From: Flavobacterium fluviatile
GTDB taxonomy: Bacteria; Bacteroidota; Bacteroidia; Flavobacteriales; Flavobacteriaceae
Reading direction: 5' to 3'
Assembly: GCF_010645065.1 (NCBI RefSeq)
Contig: NZ_JAADZW010000019.1
Span: 48,599-112,598 of the forward strand
DNA: 64,000 nt
Under the pieces are notes generated by a model. That model had not been told where the DNA came from. It did no database searches and saw only the letters and a list, made by a program, of their open reading frames with translations. A program made the translations under genes and the position numbers. Of the stretch, positions 34,000 through 42,814 are shown piece by piece; within the stretch, counting starts at the first letter, position 1; every line of letters starts with the position of its first letter.

Positions 34000-35094
34000 A
34001 TGTTTATCAAAAAAATATCTCTTTTAATTTTCTTTTTACTGATTTCGGTCGTGTCGGTTTCCCAAAACAAAGCAGAAAACTTTCTTTATGCGGGCAGGGT
34101 TGATGTGTTGCAGGAAAATAAGGTTGTTTTAATCGGAACTGCTTCTTCAGTATCGTTTAATTTTACAGGAAATGAATGTGCGGTTTCTTTGCAAAGCATT
34201 GATTCGTGGGAACATCATAATTATGTAGTTCTGGAACTGGATGGTAAATACCTTGGGAAATACACTGTTCAAAAAGTAGCTCCACAGTCTTTTCCGGTAA
34301 AAGTTACTTCTAATAAAAAAGTACATAATCTAACGATTTATAAAGCAACAGAAGCCACAATGGGGAACGTAGTTTTTCTGGGAACTACGGCTAAATTGAC
34401 TACGATAACGGCACAAAAGAAAAAGAAAATTGAATTTATCGGCGACTCTATTACGTCTGGAGCAGCAAACGATCCTTCTGAAATTCCCTGTAATAAAGGC
34501 GAATATTTTGATCATCATAACGGTTACTACGCGTATGGTCCTATTATTTCAAGAAATATTGATGTCGATTATTTGATGAGCTCCGTTTCCGGAATCGGGA
34601 TTTACCGTAACTGGAATGACGAAGGCCCTGAAGTGCCAATTATGCCTGCCGTATATGAAAATTTATATCTGACAAAAGACGCTTCAAAACCTAAATATGA
34701 TTTTGCTTTTCAGCCGGAAATTATCAGCATTGCGTTAGGAACCAACGATTTTTCGAATGGCGACGGTACAAAAGAACGTTTGCCTTTTGATCCTGAAAAG
34801 TATGTTTCGAATTATATCAATTTTATAAAAATGCTATACAAACACAATCCCAAAGTACAATTGGTTTTGACCAACAGTCCAATGGTAAATGGAGAAAAAG
34901 CAGTAATTTTTGAAAATTGCCTGAGCAAAATAAAAGCCGAATTTGATGCAGATCAATCCCACAAACCCATTCTGATTTTCAAATTTAAACCGATGACACC
35001 AAGCGGATGTTCAGGACATCCAAACATTGCCGAGCATAAAATTATGGCAGCTGAATACGGACCATTTTTAAAAAAACTGCTAAATGAAAAATAA
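34000..35094 (+). CDS. CE2-like acetyl esterase (SGNH hydrolase with N-terminal beta domain)
   Basis: Exported esterase, 364 residues, expected to remove acetyl groups from hemicellulose (mannan, glucomannan or xylan). Signal peptide MFIKKISLLIFFLLISVV. The N-terminal beta-sandwich (FLYAGRVDV ... SIDSWEHHNYVVLELDG) is followed by the SGNH domain: EFIGDSITSGA (Ser), SIALGTNDFS and C-terminal GHPNIAEHKIMA (His). This two-domain layout is the CE2 family. Its last 11 nt overlap the next esterase gene; it marks the left edge of the mannan utilisation locus. Confidence 0.87.
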   Translation: MFIKKISLLIFFLLISVVSVSQNKAENFLYAGRVDVLQENKVVLIGTASSVSFNFTGNECAVSLQSIDSWEHHNYVVLELDGKYLGKYTVQKVAPQSFPVKVTSNKKVHNLTIYKATEATMGNVVFLGTTAKLTTITAQKKKKIEFIGDSITSGAANDPSEIPCNKGEYFDHHNGYYAYGPIISRNIDVDYLMSSVSGIGIYRNWNDEGPEVPIMPAVYENLYLTKDASKPKYDFAFQPEIISIALGTNDFSNGDGTKERLPFDPEKYVSNYINFIKMLYKHNPKVQLVLTNSPMVNGEKAVIFENCLSKIKAEFDADQSHKPILIFKFKPMTPSGCSGHPNIAEHKIMAAEYGPFLKKLLNEK

Positions 35095-36460
35095 TATATT
35101 TAAGTTTGTTTTCATTCTGATTTCCGGCACTATGATGGCAAACGTTTCCCTTCCGAATATTTTTGGCGATAATATGGTATTGCAGCGCAACTCTGAAGTG
35201 AAAATCTGGGGCTGGGGCAATCCAAAAGAGGAAATCAAATTGGTTTCCAGCTGGAACAATCAGGAATACAAAGTTACTGCAAACAATCAGGCGAAATGGG
35301 AACTGAAGATCAAAACACCTGAAGCCGGAGGACCATATAGGATTTCGATTAAAGGCTATAATGAAGTAGTGCTGAAAAATATTTTGATTGGCGAAGTCTG
35401 GGTTTGTTCCGGTCAGTCGAATATGGAAATGTCTGTGAGCTGGGGAATCGATAATGGCGAGGAAGAAGCAAAAAATGCTACTAATCCTAATATTCGTTTT
35501 TTTACGGTTCCGAAATTAACGGCGACAACACCACAAAATAATCTTTTAGGCAACTGGACGGAATCGACTCCCGAAACCATGAAATACTTTAGCGCGGTTG
35601 GCTATTTCTTTGCCAAACGCCTGACAGAAGATTTAAAAAATGTTCCCATCGGATTGATTTCCTCCAACTGGGGCGGAACTCCCGCAGAAATCTGGATGCC
35701 CGAAGAAGTAGTTCAGAACGATGCGGTTTTATTAGAAAATGCCAAAAAACTAAACGAGCAGGAATACGGACCAAGACAGCCAGGTCGTGCGTACAACGCA
35801 ATGATTTACCCGTTTGTCGGATTTAAAATTGCAGGTGCTCTCTGGTATCAGGGCGAATCGAATGTGGGTTCAGAAGTTTATGATAAGACATTATCGGCGT
35901 TGGTTACTTCCTGGAGAAAAGGCTGGCAGGATGATTTTCCGTTTTATTACGTACAAATTGCGCCTTTTAAAACAGGCAGTAACAACTTCTCAAATGTTAC
36001 GCTTCGCAACTCTCAGCGAAAACTTTTAAAGGAAATCAATAATACCGGAATGGTCGTGATTAGCGATGTTTCGGATACTATTGATATTCACCCTAAGGAT
36101 AAAAAATCAGTCGGGATTCGTTTGGCAAATCTAGCATTGGCCAATACTTATAAAACCAATTCTAATCTAATAAACGGACCGCTTTTTAAAGAGATCAAAA
36201 TTGATAAGAACAAAGTAACTGTTTCTTTTGATTATGCTGAAGGATTATATTTTAAAAACAACGTGACGAAGCAGTTTGAGATTGCAGGTGCCGATGGAAC
36301 TTTTTATCCTGCTGAAGCTTCAATAAAAAATAATCAGGTAATTGTAACGAGTAAAAAAGTGCCGAACCCGCTAAAGGTGAGATTTGCATGGGGAAATACA
36401 ATTCAGTCCGATTTGTTTAATAAGGCGAATTTGCCTGCTTCCTGTTTTATTTCGGAGTGA
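35084..36460 (+). CDS. Sialate O-acetylesterase-like (SASA) carbohydrate esterase
   Basis: Secreted esterase of 458 residues. A signal peptide is followed by an Ig-like N-terminal segment (LPNIFGDNMVLQRNSEVKIWGWG). The SASA hydrolase domain has the Ser motif VCSGQSNMEMSVSWG, GLISSNWGGTPAEIWMP, WYQGESNVGSE and VVISDVSDTIDIHPKDKKSVGIRLA (His/Asp). In polysaccharide loci this family removes acetyl groups from backbone sugars; sialic acid is unlikely here. The reading frame overlaps the CE2-like gene, indicating coupled expression. An intergenic region with two repeats follows. Confidence 0.88.
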   Translation: MKNNIFKFVFILISGTMMANVSLPNIFGDNMVLQRNSEVKIWGWGNPKEEIKLVSSWNNQEYKVTANNQAKWELKIKTPEAGGPYRISIKGYNEVVLKNILIGEVWVCSGQSNMEMSVSWGIDNGEEEAKNATNPNIRFFTVPKLTATTPQNNLLGNWTESTPETMKYFSAVGYFFAKRLTEDLKNVPIGLISSNWGGTPAEIWMPEEVVQNDAVLLENAKKLNEQEYGPRQPGRAYNAMIYPFVGFKIAGALWYQGESNVGSEVYDKTLSALVTSWRKGWQDDFPFYYVQIAPFKTGSNNFSNVTLRNSQRKLLKEINNTGMVVISDVSDTIDIHPKDKKSVGIRLANLALANTYKTNSNLINGPLFKEIKIDKNKVTVSFDYAEGLYFKNNVTKQFEIAGADGTFYPAEASIKNNQVIVTSKKVPNPLKVRFAWGNTIQSDLFNKANLPASCFISE

Positions 36461-36496
36461 GGATTTAAGATTTTTGATTAACGATTTTGTGTGATT

Positions 36497-36588
36497 TTGT
36501 CATTCCGAGGAACGAGGAATCCCCGCAATCAAAATCGCCAATCTTTGTCGAGTTACTTAAGAAGATTCCTCGTTACTCGGAATGACAA
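36497..36588. repeat. TCATTCCGAGG-type palindromic repeat, copy 2
   Basis: Arms TTGTCATTCCGAGGAACGAG plus GAATC (36497-36521) and GATTCCTCGTTACTCGGAAT plus GACAA (36564-36588) pair with one mismatch. The centre has CCAATCTTTGTCGA, shared with the copy at 33116. Confidence 0.85.
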
Positions 36589-36640
36589 GATTGTGTATAG
36601 TTGGAACTCTTTAAAAACCGAAAAAGTTCTCGTTGCACAT

Positions 36641-36709
36641 GCGTGAGGGATAGAGGCGGTATCCTTTTGTGAAGAGTAACGGAACAAAAGATAAAGCCGA
36701 AAGCCCGGC
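36641..36709 (+). repeat. Dispersed hairpin element, divergent copy 3
   Basis: Contains GATAGAGGCGGTATC, a 7-bp stem CTTTTGT / ACAAAAG with a 13-nt loop, and AAGATAAAGCCGAAAGCCCG. This matches the position-specific flanks of the copies at 18957 and 44315 in part. A second short hairpin (CTTGCC/GGCAAG) follows at 36710-36730. The GH3 gene begins just after, and the upstream ATG at 36712 is inside this repeat, so it is not used as start. Confidence 0.65.
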
Positions 36710-36762
36710 ACTTGCCTTTTTCGGGCAAGGGACACGCCCAAAATATGAAACTATCAACCACT

Positions 36763-39060
36763 ATGAAAAATAAAAGAATACTAATTATTGGGATTTTTGC
36801 CCTGTTTACTGCTGGAAATATGAATGCACAGAAGAGACCGTATCTGGATAAAAACAAAACGATTGAACAACGAATAGACCTGCTTTTGCCACTAATGACT
36901 TTAGAGGAAAAAGTAGGGCAAATGAATCAGTATAATGGTTTTTGGGATGTGACCGGACCTGCTCCAAAAGGCGGAAATGCCGAATTGAAATATGAACATC
37001 TGCGAAAAGGCTGGGTGGGAAGTATGCTGACTGTGCGTGGTGTGAAAGAAGTGCGTGCCGTACAGAAAATTGCTGTTGAAGAAACCCGATTGGGAATTCC
37101 GCTGATTATTGGTTTTGATGTGATTCACGGCTACAAAACGTTAAGCCCGATTCCGTTGGCAGAAGCGGCGAGCTGGGATTTGGAAGCGATAAAAAAATCG
37201 GCAGCGATTGCGGCAGATGAGGCTTCTGCATCCGGAATTAACTGGACTTTTGGACCAAATGTAGATATTACAAACGATGCCCGTTGGGGACGTGTGATGG
37301 AAGGTGCTGGGGAAGATCCGTATTTGGGAAGCAAAATAGCGATTGCGAGAGTAAAAGGATTTCAGGGAGAAACGACTGCTGATTTGGCAAAAGTAAATAC
37401 CATTGCAGCCTGTGCGAAACACTTTGCAGCTTATGGTTATGTAGAATCGGGACGTGATTATAATTTGGTTGATATTAGTAATTCGAAATTGTTCAATACT
37501 GTTTTACCACCGTTTGAAGCGGCTACAAAAGCAGGTGTGAGAACCTTTATGAACTCGTTTAATCTGGTAAACGGAATTCCGGCAACGGGGAATGTTTTTC
37601 TGCAAAGAGATATTTTGAAAGGCAAATGGAAGTTTGATGGTTTTGTGGTTTCAGACTGGGCTTCGGTTCGTGAAATGATTCCGCATGGTTATGCAAAAGA
37701 TGGCGAAGATGCGACATTAAAAGCCGTAACAGCCGGTTCGGACATGGATATGGAATCACATTTGTATGTTGCTGAACTTGTAAAATTAGTGAAAGCCGGA
37801 AAAGTAAAGGAATCTTTGATTGATGATGCGGTGAGAAGGATTTTACGGGTGAAATTTGAATTGGGATTATTTGATGATCCGTATAAATATTGTGATGAAA
37901 AACGTGAAAAAGCAACTATCGGAAATAAAGCAAACAATGACGGTGTTTTAGACATGGCGAAAAAGTCAATTGTATTGTTGAAAAACGATAAAAATTTGCT
38001 TCCGCTAAAGAAATCAGGACAAAAAATTGCTTTGATCGGTGCTTTGGCAAATGATAAAAACAGTCCGTTAGGAAGCTGGAGAATTGCTGCTGAAGATAAT
38101 ACGGCGGTTTCGGTTTTAGAAGGGATGCAGCAATACAAAGACAATCAACTGGTTTTTGAAAAAGGGGCAGATTTGATTGTTGGAAAAGCGACTTTCCTGG
38201 ATGAGGTAGTTTTTAATACTACAGACAAAAGCGGATTCGAAGCAGCTAAAACAGCTGCCAAAAATGCAGATGTTGTAGTAATGGTTATGGGAGAACATGG
38301 CTTCCAGAGCGGGGAAGGACGCAGCAGAACAAACCTTGATTTACCGGGATTGCAGCAGGAACTGTTAGAAGAAATTTATAAAGTGAATCCAAAAATCGTT
38401 TTGGTTTTAAATAACGGACGCCCGCTGACGATTCCTTGGGCGGCAGAACATGTTCCGGCAATTGTTGAGGCCTGGCATTTGGGTACACAAACCGGAAATG
38501 CCGTAGCGCAGGTTTTATACGGAGATTACAACCCGAGTGGGAAACTCCCAATTTCTTTCCCAAGAAACGTTGGTCAGGTTCCAATTTATTACAATAATTA
38601 TAGCACGGGAAGACCTGTAAATGCTGATAAAAATGTGTTTTGGTCGCATTTCTCAGATGTAGAAAAAAAGCCTCAGTTTCCTTTTGGTTTCGGATTGAGT
38701 TATACTAAATTCGATTATAAGAATTTAAAAATAAACAAAACGACTTTCGCAAAAGGAGAGCCGGTTCAGATAAGTGTTGAGGTAACCAATTCAGGTAGTT
38801 ATGATGGAAAAGAAGTGGTTCAGTTGTACATTCATGATGATTTTGCCAGTATCGCCAGACCGGTTGCCGAACTGAAAGGCTTTGAATTGATCAATTTAAA
38901 GAAAGGAGAAACTAAAACCGTAAGCTTTACTTTGACAGATGCTCAACTTGGTTTTTATGATAACAACGGAAATTATTTAGTTGAGCCGGGAACTTTTAAA
39001 ATTAAAGTAGGAGGAAGTTCTGATAAAGGTTTGGAGAGTGGTTTTGAAATAAAAGAATAG
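36763..39060 (+). CDS. bglX: GH3 beta-glucosidase (BglX-like)
   Basis: Periplasmic exo-acting glycosidase removing terminal beta-linked glucose (or mannose/xylose) from oligosaccharides. ATG 36763 gives signal peptide MKNKRILIIGIFALFTAG...NAQ; ATG 36745 adds six residues, and 36712 lies in a repeat. Domains: (beta/alpha)8 with DVIHGYKT and nucleophile Asp in GFVVSDWASV; alpha/beta sandwich with HGFQSGEGRSRTNLDLPG; C-terminal fibronectin III-like fold (FGFGLSYTKF ... VQLYIHDDFAS). About 765 residues, full length. It fits trimming of gluco(manno)-oligosaccharides in this locus. Confidence 0.92.
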   Translation: MKNKRILIIGIFALFTAGNMNAQKRPYLDKNKTIEQRIDLLLPLMTLEEKVGQMNQYNGFWDVTGPAPKGGNAELKYEHLRKGWVGSMLTVRGVKEVRAVQKIAVEETRLGIPLIIGFDVIHGYKTLSPIPLAEAASWDLEAIKKSAAIAADEASASGINWTFGPNVDITNDARWGRVMEGAGEDPYLGSKIAIARVKGFQGETTADLAKVNTIAACAKHFAAYGYVESGRDYNLVDISNSKLFNTVLPPFEAATKAGVRTFMNSFNLVNGIPATGNVFLQRDILKGKWKFDGFVVSDWASVREMIPHGYAKDGEDATLKAVTAGSDMDMESHLYVAELVKLVKAGKVKESLIDDAVRRILRVKFELGLFDDPYKYCDEKREKATIGNKANNDGVLDMAKKSIVLLKNDKNLLPLKKSGQKIALIGALANDKNSPLGSWRIAAEDNTAVSVLEGMQQYKDNQLVFEKGADLIVGKATFLDEVVFNTTDKSGFEAAKTAAKNADVVVMVMGEHGFQSGEGRSRTNLDLPGLQQELLEEIYKVNPKIVLVLNNGRPLTIPWAAEHVPAIVEAWHLGTQTGNAVAQVLYGDYNPSGKLPISFPRNVGQVPIYYNNYSTGRPVNADKNVFWSHFSDVEKKPQFPFGFGLSYTKFDYKNLKINKTTFAKGEPVQISVEVTNSGSYDGKEVVQLYIHDDFASIARPVAELKGFELINLKKGETKTVSFTLTDAQLGFYDNNGNYLVEPGTFKIKVGGSSDKGLESGFEIKE

Positions 39061-39087
39061 TTTTAAATTAAGAAAAAAGAAGATTTT

Positions 39088-39158
39088 CTCTCGCAGATTT
39101 TGCAGATCAGGCAGATTTTTTTATCTCCTAAATCTGCAAAATCTGCGAGAGTTTTTAT
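39088..39158. repeat. Perfect 20-bp inverted repeat between convergent genes
   Basis: CTCTCGCAGATTTTGCAGAT (39088-39107) pairs perfectly with ATCTGCAAAATCTGCGAGAG (39132-39151) around a 24-nt loop, followed by TTTTTAT. The hexamer GCAGAT occurs three times in the left part. It probably acts as a bidirectional terminator between the GH3 gene and the DUF5615 gene, and resembles dispersed flavobacterial GCAGATTTTGCAGAT repeats. Confidence 0.8.
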
Positions 39159-39172
39159 ATGAAAACAAAAGA

Positions 39173-39508
39173 TTAGTAAATTTCTAAAATCATTAAATCA
39201 TTATTTAAAATGAATGACTCGATAATTTCTTTTTTTGATATCAAAAGTTCTGCAATTTGTTTTGTGTTTTGATTGAAAGTTTTTAGAATTATTACTTTTG
39301 GAGGTAAACCTTTTAAAAGTAATAATTTTTCAAAATCATCGTCATGGGTTAGTATGGTGAAATCATTCTTCTTAGCAAAATCCCAAATTTCAATATCTTT
39401 TGCAGGCTGAGTTATCTTGATGTCTTTGGAGTGAGAACAATTAGGGAAATCATTTTCAATAAGTTTTATAATTCTCCATGAGATATTGGCATCCAGAAGT
39501 AATTTCAT
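39173..39508 (-). CDS. DUF5615 PIN-like protein, putative toxin
   Basis: A 111-residue protein of the DUF5615 family, which adopts a PIN-like nuclease fold. Acidic residues typical of it are visible: LLLDANISWRI at the start and FTILTHDDDFEKL in the middle. Expected to act as the RNase partner of a type II toxin-antitoxin pair with the adjacent DUF433 protein, whose gene overlaps by one base upstream. The pair sits inside the mannan locus without obvious link to it. Confidence 0.85.
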   Translation of the reverse strand: MKLLLDANISWRIIKLIENDFPNCSHSKDIKITQPAKDIEIWDFAKKNDFTILTHDDDFEKLLLLKGLPPKVIILKTFNQNTKQIAELLISKKEIIESFILNNDLMILEIY

Positions 39509-39738
39509 TAGGCTGCAATTATCTTTGTAATGTTCTCTCTATTGGCAGCAAAAGCCAAAGCAGCCAAAATGTGTTCTTTTTTTAATTCAGGAAAATCTTC
39601 AATAATTTCCTCAAAGGACATTCCGGTCGCTAACCACGAAAGAATATCAGAAATACAAATTCGGGTTCCGGTGATAACAGGTTTTCCAAACCGAATATCT
39701 GGATTTATCGAAATTAAATTTTGCCAGTTATTTTCCAT
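39508..39738 (-). CDS. DUF433 protein, putative antitoxin
   Basis: A 76-residue DUF433 protein with a predicted winged-helix-like fold: ISINPDIRFGKPVITGTRICISDILSWLATG is the family core, followed by SFEEIIEDFPELKKEHILAALAFAA. DUF433 usually precedes a DUF5615 gene and is believed to be its antitoxin and autoregulator. Start is the ATG at 39738; stop and start overlap with the toxin gene. Confidence 0.88.
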   Translation of the reverse strand: MENNWQNLISINPDIRFGKPVITGTRICISDILSWLATGMSFEEIIEDFPELKKEHILAALAFAANRENITKIIAA

Positions 39739-39816
39739 AATTTTATTATTTAAACAAATTTACAAAAATAAAATACTAATTTGGTTTTAAAATAATTAGA
39801 TATAAATTGATAAACA

Positions 39817-40773
39817 ATGAAATATAACAGATGTGGGAAAAGCGGGTTGTTATTGCCTGAAATTTCTTTAGGATTATGGCATAATTTCGGATCGGTAGAT
39901 AATTTTGAAAATGCAGAAAGTATAGCTGTAGAAGCATTTGATAAAGGGATTACCTATTTTGATCTGGCGAACAATTACGGACCAGTTCCGGGTTCAGCCG
40001 AGACCAATTTCGGAAAAATATTGTGGCATAACTTTCAAGGGAATCTGCGTGACGAAATCATTATTTCTACCAAAGCGGGCTACACCATGTGGGACGGACC
40101 TTATGGAGACTGGGGTTCCCGAAAATATTTGTTATCGAGCTTAGATCAGAGTCTGAAAAGAATGAAAGTGGATTATGTGGATATTTTTTATTCACATCGT
40201 CCTGATCCTGAAACGCCTATTGAAGAGACGATGATGGCACTTGATTATGCTGTCAGAAGTGGTAAAGCGTTATATGTCGGTATCAGTAATTATTCGGCAG
40301 AACAAACCAGAGTTGCGGTTGATGTTTTGAAACAATTAGGAACACCTTGCCTGATTCACCAGGCAAAATATTCCATGCTGCAACGCTGGGTCGAGGATGG
40401 GTTATTAGATGTTCTGGAAGAAAAAGGAGTTGGGTGTATTGCCTTTTCCCCTTTGGCGCAAGGACTTCTGACTGATAAATACTTAAACGGAATTCCGGAA
40501 AATTCACGCGCTCATAATCCAAACGGACATTTGAGAGAGGATGAGGTAACGGCAGAACGCATTCAAAAGCTGATTCAGTTAAATGAAATTGCCCAAAATA
40601 GAAATCAGTCTTTGGCACAAATGGCACTGGCCTGGCTGCAGAAAGACAAACGAATTACATCGGTTTTGATTGGAGCAAGTTCAGTAAAACAATTATGTAA
40701 TAATATTGAGTGTTTGCAGAATCTGGATTTTACAACAGATGAACTGAATGCGATTGAGAAGATCTTAGCGTGA
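39817..40773 (+). CDS. Aldo/keto reductase (YghZ/MgrA-like)
   Basis: NADPH-dependent reductase with a TIM barrel, 318 residues. It begins MKYNRCGKSGLLLPEISLGLWHNFG. The catalytic tetrad Asp-Tyr-Lys-His can be matched to ITYFDLANNYG, STKAGY and YSHRPDPETPIEETM, and the NADP-binding C-terminal segment is SVLIGASSVKQL. Most like the YghZ (glyceraldehyde-3-phosphate reductase) / potassium-channel beta-subunit branch. Located in the mannan locus, so a sugar-derived aldehyde is possible, but unproven. Confidence 0.9.
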   Translation: MKYNRCGKSGLLLPEISLGLWHNFGSVDNFENAESIAVEAFDKGITYFDLANNYGPVPGSAETNFGKILWHNFQGNLRDEIIISTKAGYTMWDGPYGDWGSRKYLLSSLDQSLKRMKVDYVDIFYSHRPDPETPIEETMMALDYAVRSGKALYVGISNYSAEQTRVAVDVLKQLGTPCLIHQAKYSMLQRWVEDGLLDVLEEKGVGCIAFSPLAQGLLTDKYLNGIPENSRAHNPNGHLREDEVTAERIQKLIQLNEIAQNRNQSLAQMALAWLQKDKRITSVLIGASSVKQLCNNIECLQNLDFTTDELNAIEKILA

Positions 40774-40798
40774 AATGTATTTTGTAAAATGTAAAATG

Positions 40799-40824
40799 TA
40801 GAGACGTACTGCTGTGCGTCTCTT
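40799..40824. terminator. Hairpin between AKR and GH97 genes (TAGAGACG repeat)
   Basis: AGAGACG / CGTCTCT around a short loop, followed by TTTT. Preceded by the duplicated TGTAAAATGTAAAATG. It resembles a widely scattered Bacteroidota repeat and also serves as terminator between convergent genes. Confidence 0.65.
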
Positions 40825-42804
40825 TTATTTTATAATCATTGCAATTCCGCCACCGCTTGCCATTCTGTATTTTAATTTTGTTGTAGAATCAACGGTTAAA
40901 GTTTCTCTTTTGTAATCATTAGCCGCTTTATCAGCATTTAATCCATCAGAGAAAATTTCTGCTTCAAAATTTTTGCCTTTTTCAAGGAAAGAAAAATCAA
41001 TTGTAATATCTCTTGAATCCCAGTTTGTGATGGCTCCTAAATACCAGATACTTTCTTTTTTGCGGGCAATGGAAACGAATTTTCCAACTTCCCCATCTAA
41101 AGCTACAGTTTCATCAAAAACGGTTGGAACTTTAGCAATGAAATCAGTACTTTCCTGCTCTTTCATGTAAGCTGTTGGGCTATCCGCCATCATTTGTAAA
41201 GGTGCTTCAAAAATCGTATAAAGAGCTAATTGGTGGCATCTTGTTCCCTGACTCATTGGGTTAGAATGGCTTGGCCTGAATTCGCTTTTCGTTGCATTTC
41301 GCATCGCTCCCGGCGTATAATCCATCGGGCCGGCGATCATTCGGATAAACGGAATAGTAGTGTCGTACAACGGAACATCGTCATTTGGCGTCCATTTATT
41401 ATTTTCCAGCCCTTTTACACCTTCAAAATTTAGAATGTTCGGGAAAGTACGCTGAATTCCCGTTGGTTTGTACATGCCGTGAAAATCCAATAACAACTTA
41501 TGATCTGCTGCCTTTTGCGCAATATCATAAACCGAATTCACCATTTTGGCATCGTCACGGTCCAGAAAATCTACTTTAAAACCTTTGACTCCTAAATCTG
41601 CATAATTCTTAAAAATACCGGCTGTGTTTTTCGTTAAGGCCATCCAGGAGCTCCATAAAATGATACCTACATTTCGATCTTTTCCGTAAGCGATCAAAGC
41701 TTCCAAATTTACATTCGGATTGTGTTTCATGATATCCTCTTCCAGACTCCAGCCTTCATCCAAAACAACATATTCAACTTTGTTTTTAGAAGCAAAATCA
41801 ATATAATATTTATAAGTCTGTGTGTTGATTCCGGCTTTAAAATCGATGTTGTAAATATTCCAGTCGTTCCACCAGTCCCAGGCTACTTTTCCCGGTTTTA
41901 TCCAGCTCACGTCTTTTATTTTGGAAGGCTCGGATAATTTCTGAACCATATCATTATTAGCTAAATCTTTATCGTTTTCAGAGATAACAATTGCTCTCCA
42001 CGGAAAATTCCGTGTTCCCTTTGTTTTTACTAAATAATCAGCTCTTTCCGTAATTAATCGGTTGATATTGTTAAATCCGCCGTTGGTTTCCTGTAACGGA
42101 TATTTAGAAAAACGTGCTTCAAAACCTGATTTCGATTTACTATTGGTCACGAATAATCCCGGGTAATCTTCCAGATTGGCTTCCAGAAAAACGGCTTTTT
42201 TATGGTTTTCAAAATCAATTAAAAATGGTAGAAAGGCTAAAGTATCTTTAGAAAATTCACTGATTTTTTTGTTCTCATATTGCGCTTCAAACGAAGAAAT
42301 ATAAGGGTCTTTCGGATTTCTTAAATCACGGACATAAGGGATCAAAGTATTGTAATCCTGATCAAAATTAAAAGAAACTTCTTCTGCTTTTACAGTAATC
42401 TCTTTTTTCTTCTTAGTGATAAATCTGTAAGCCACGCCATCATCAAAAGCACGATATTCAATGCTGAAATCATTTTTGAAATTCAGGGCCAGAAGATTGT
42501 ATTGGTTTTTTACAGAACTTTTTTTGTAAAAGGGTGATTCAAATGTCTGATTTACTTTTTCTCTTTTTGAATTCAAAAGCGTAGCATTTTTTCCTAAAAT
42601 TTCATTATGATCCAATGTTAATGAAACTGCTGATGGGGCCAAAATCAGATTTTTTTCGTGCGAAACGGACCACGTTATCTTCTCATTAATTAATATGCTG
42701 GCTTTAATTTTTCCGTTTGGAGATGCCAGAGTAAAATCATGAACCTTTTGCGAAAAAGAAGCATTGAAAAGTAAAATGAATAAGGAAAACAATATTATTT
42801 TCAT
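40825..42804 (-). CDS. GH97 glycosidase, probable retaining alpha-galactosidase
   Basis: Exported enzyme of 659 residues, the normal GH97 length: signal peptide ending FSQK, N-terminal beta-supersandwich, TIM barrel with VVLDEGWSLEEDIMK, C-terminal beta domain. The barrel has GVKGFKVDFLDRDD; its Asp412 lines up, by memory, with the nucleophile Asp415 of the Bacteroides retaining GH97 alpha-galactosidase. It also has FHGMYKPTG ... NFEGVKGLE, not the glutamate-rich pattern I recall for SusB. That favours alpha-galactosidase activity, fitting galactomannan. It is encoded leftward with the mannanases. Confidence 0.85.
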   Translation of the reverse strand: MKIILFSLFILLFNASFSQKVHDFTLASPNGKIKASILINEKITWSVSHEKNLILAPSAVSLTLDHNEILGKNATLLNSKREKVNQTFESPFYKKSSVKNQYNLLALNFKNDFSIEYRAFDDGVAYRFITKKKKEITVKAEEVSFNFDQDYNTLIPYVRDLRNPKDPYISSFEAQYENKKISEFSKDTLAFLPFLIDFENHKKAVFLEANLEDYPGLFVTNSKSKSGFEARFSKYPLQETNGGFNNINRLITERADYLVKTKGTRNFPWRAIVISENDKDLANNDMVQKLSEPSKIKDVSWIKPGKVAWDWWNDWNIYNIDFKAGINTQTYKYYIDFASKNKVEYVVLDEGWSLEEDIMKHNPNVNLEALIAYGKDRNVGIILWSSWMALTKNTAGIFKNYADLGVKGFKVDFLDRDDAKMVNSVYDIAQKAADHKLLLDFHGMYKPTGIQRTFPNILNFEGVKGLENNKWTPNDDVPLYDTTIPFIRMIAGPMDYTPGAMRNATKSEFRPSHSNPMSQGTRCHQLALYTIFEAPLQMMADSPTAYMKEQESTDFIAKVPTVFDETVALDGEVGKFVSIARKKESIWYLGAITNWDSRDITIDFSFLEKGKNFEAEIFSDGLNADKAANDYKRETLTVDSTTKLKYRMASGGGIAMIIK

Positions 42805-42814
42805 GTTTTTTAAA

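Noticed and set aside
36712..36762. Upstream start for the GH3 gene
   Set aside because: The ATG at 36712 lies in repeat DNA and adds polar residues before a perfectly good signal peptide; 36745 or 36763 is preferred.
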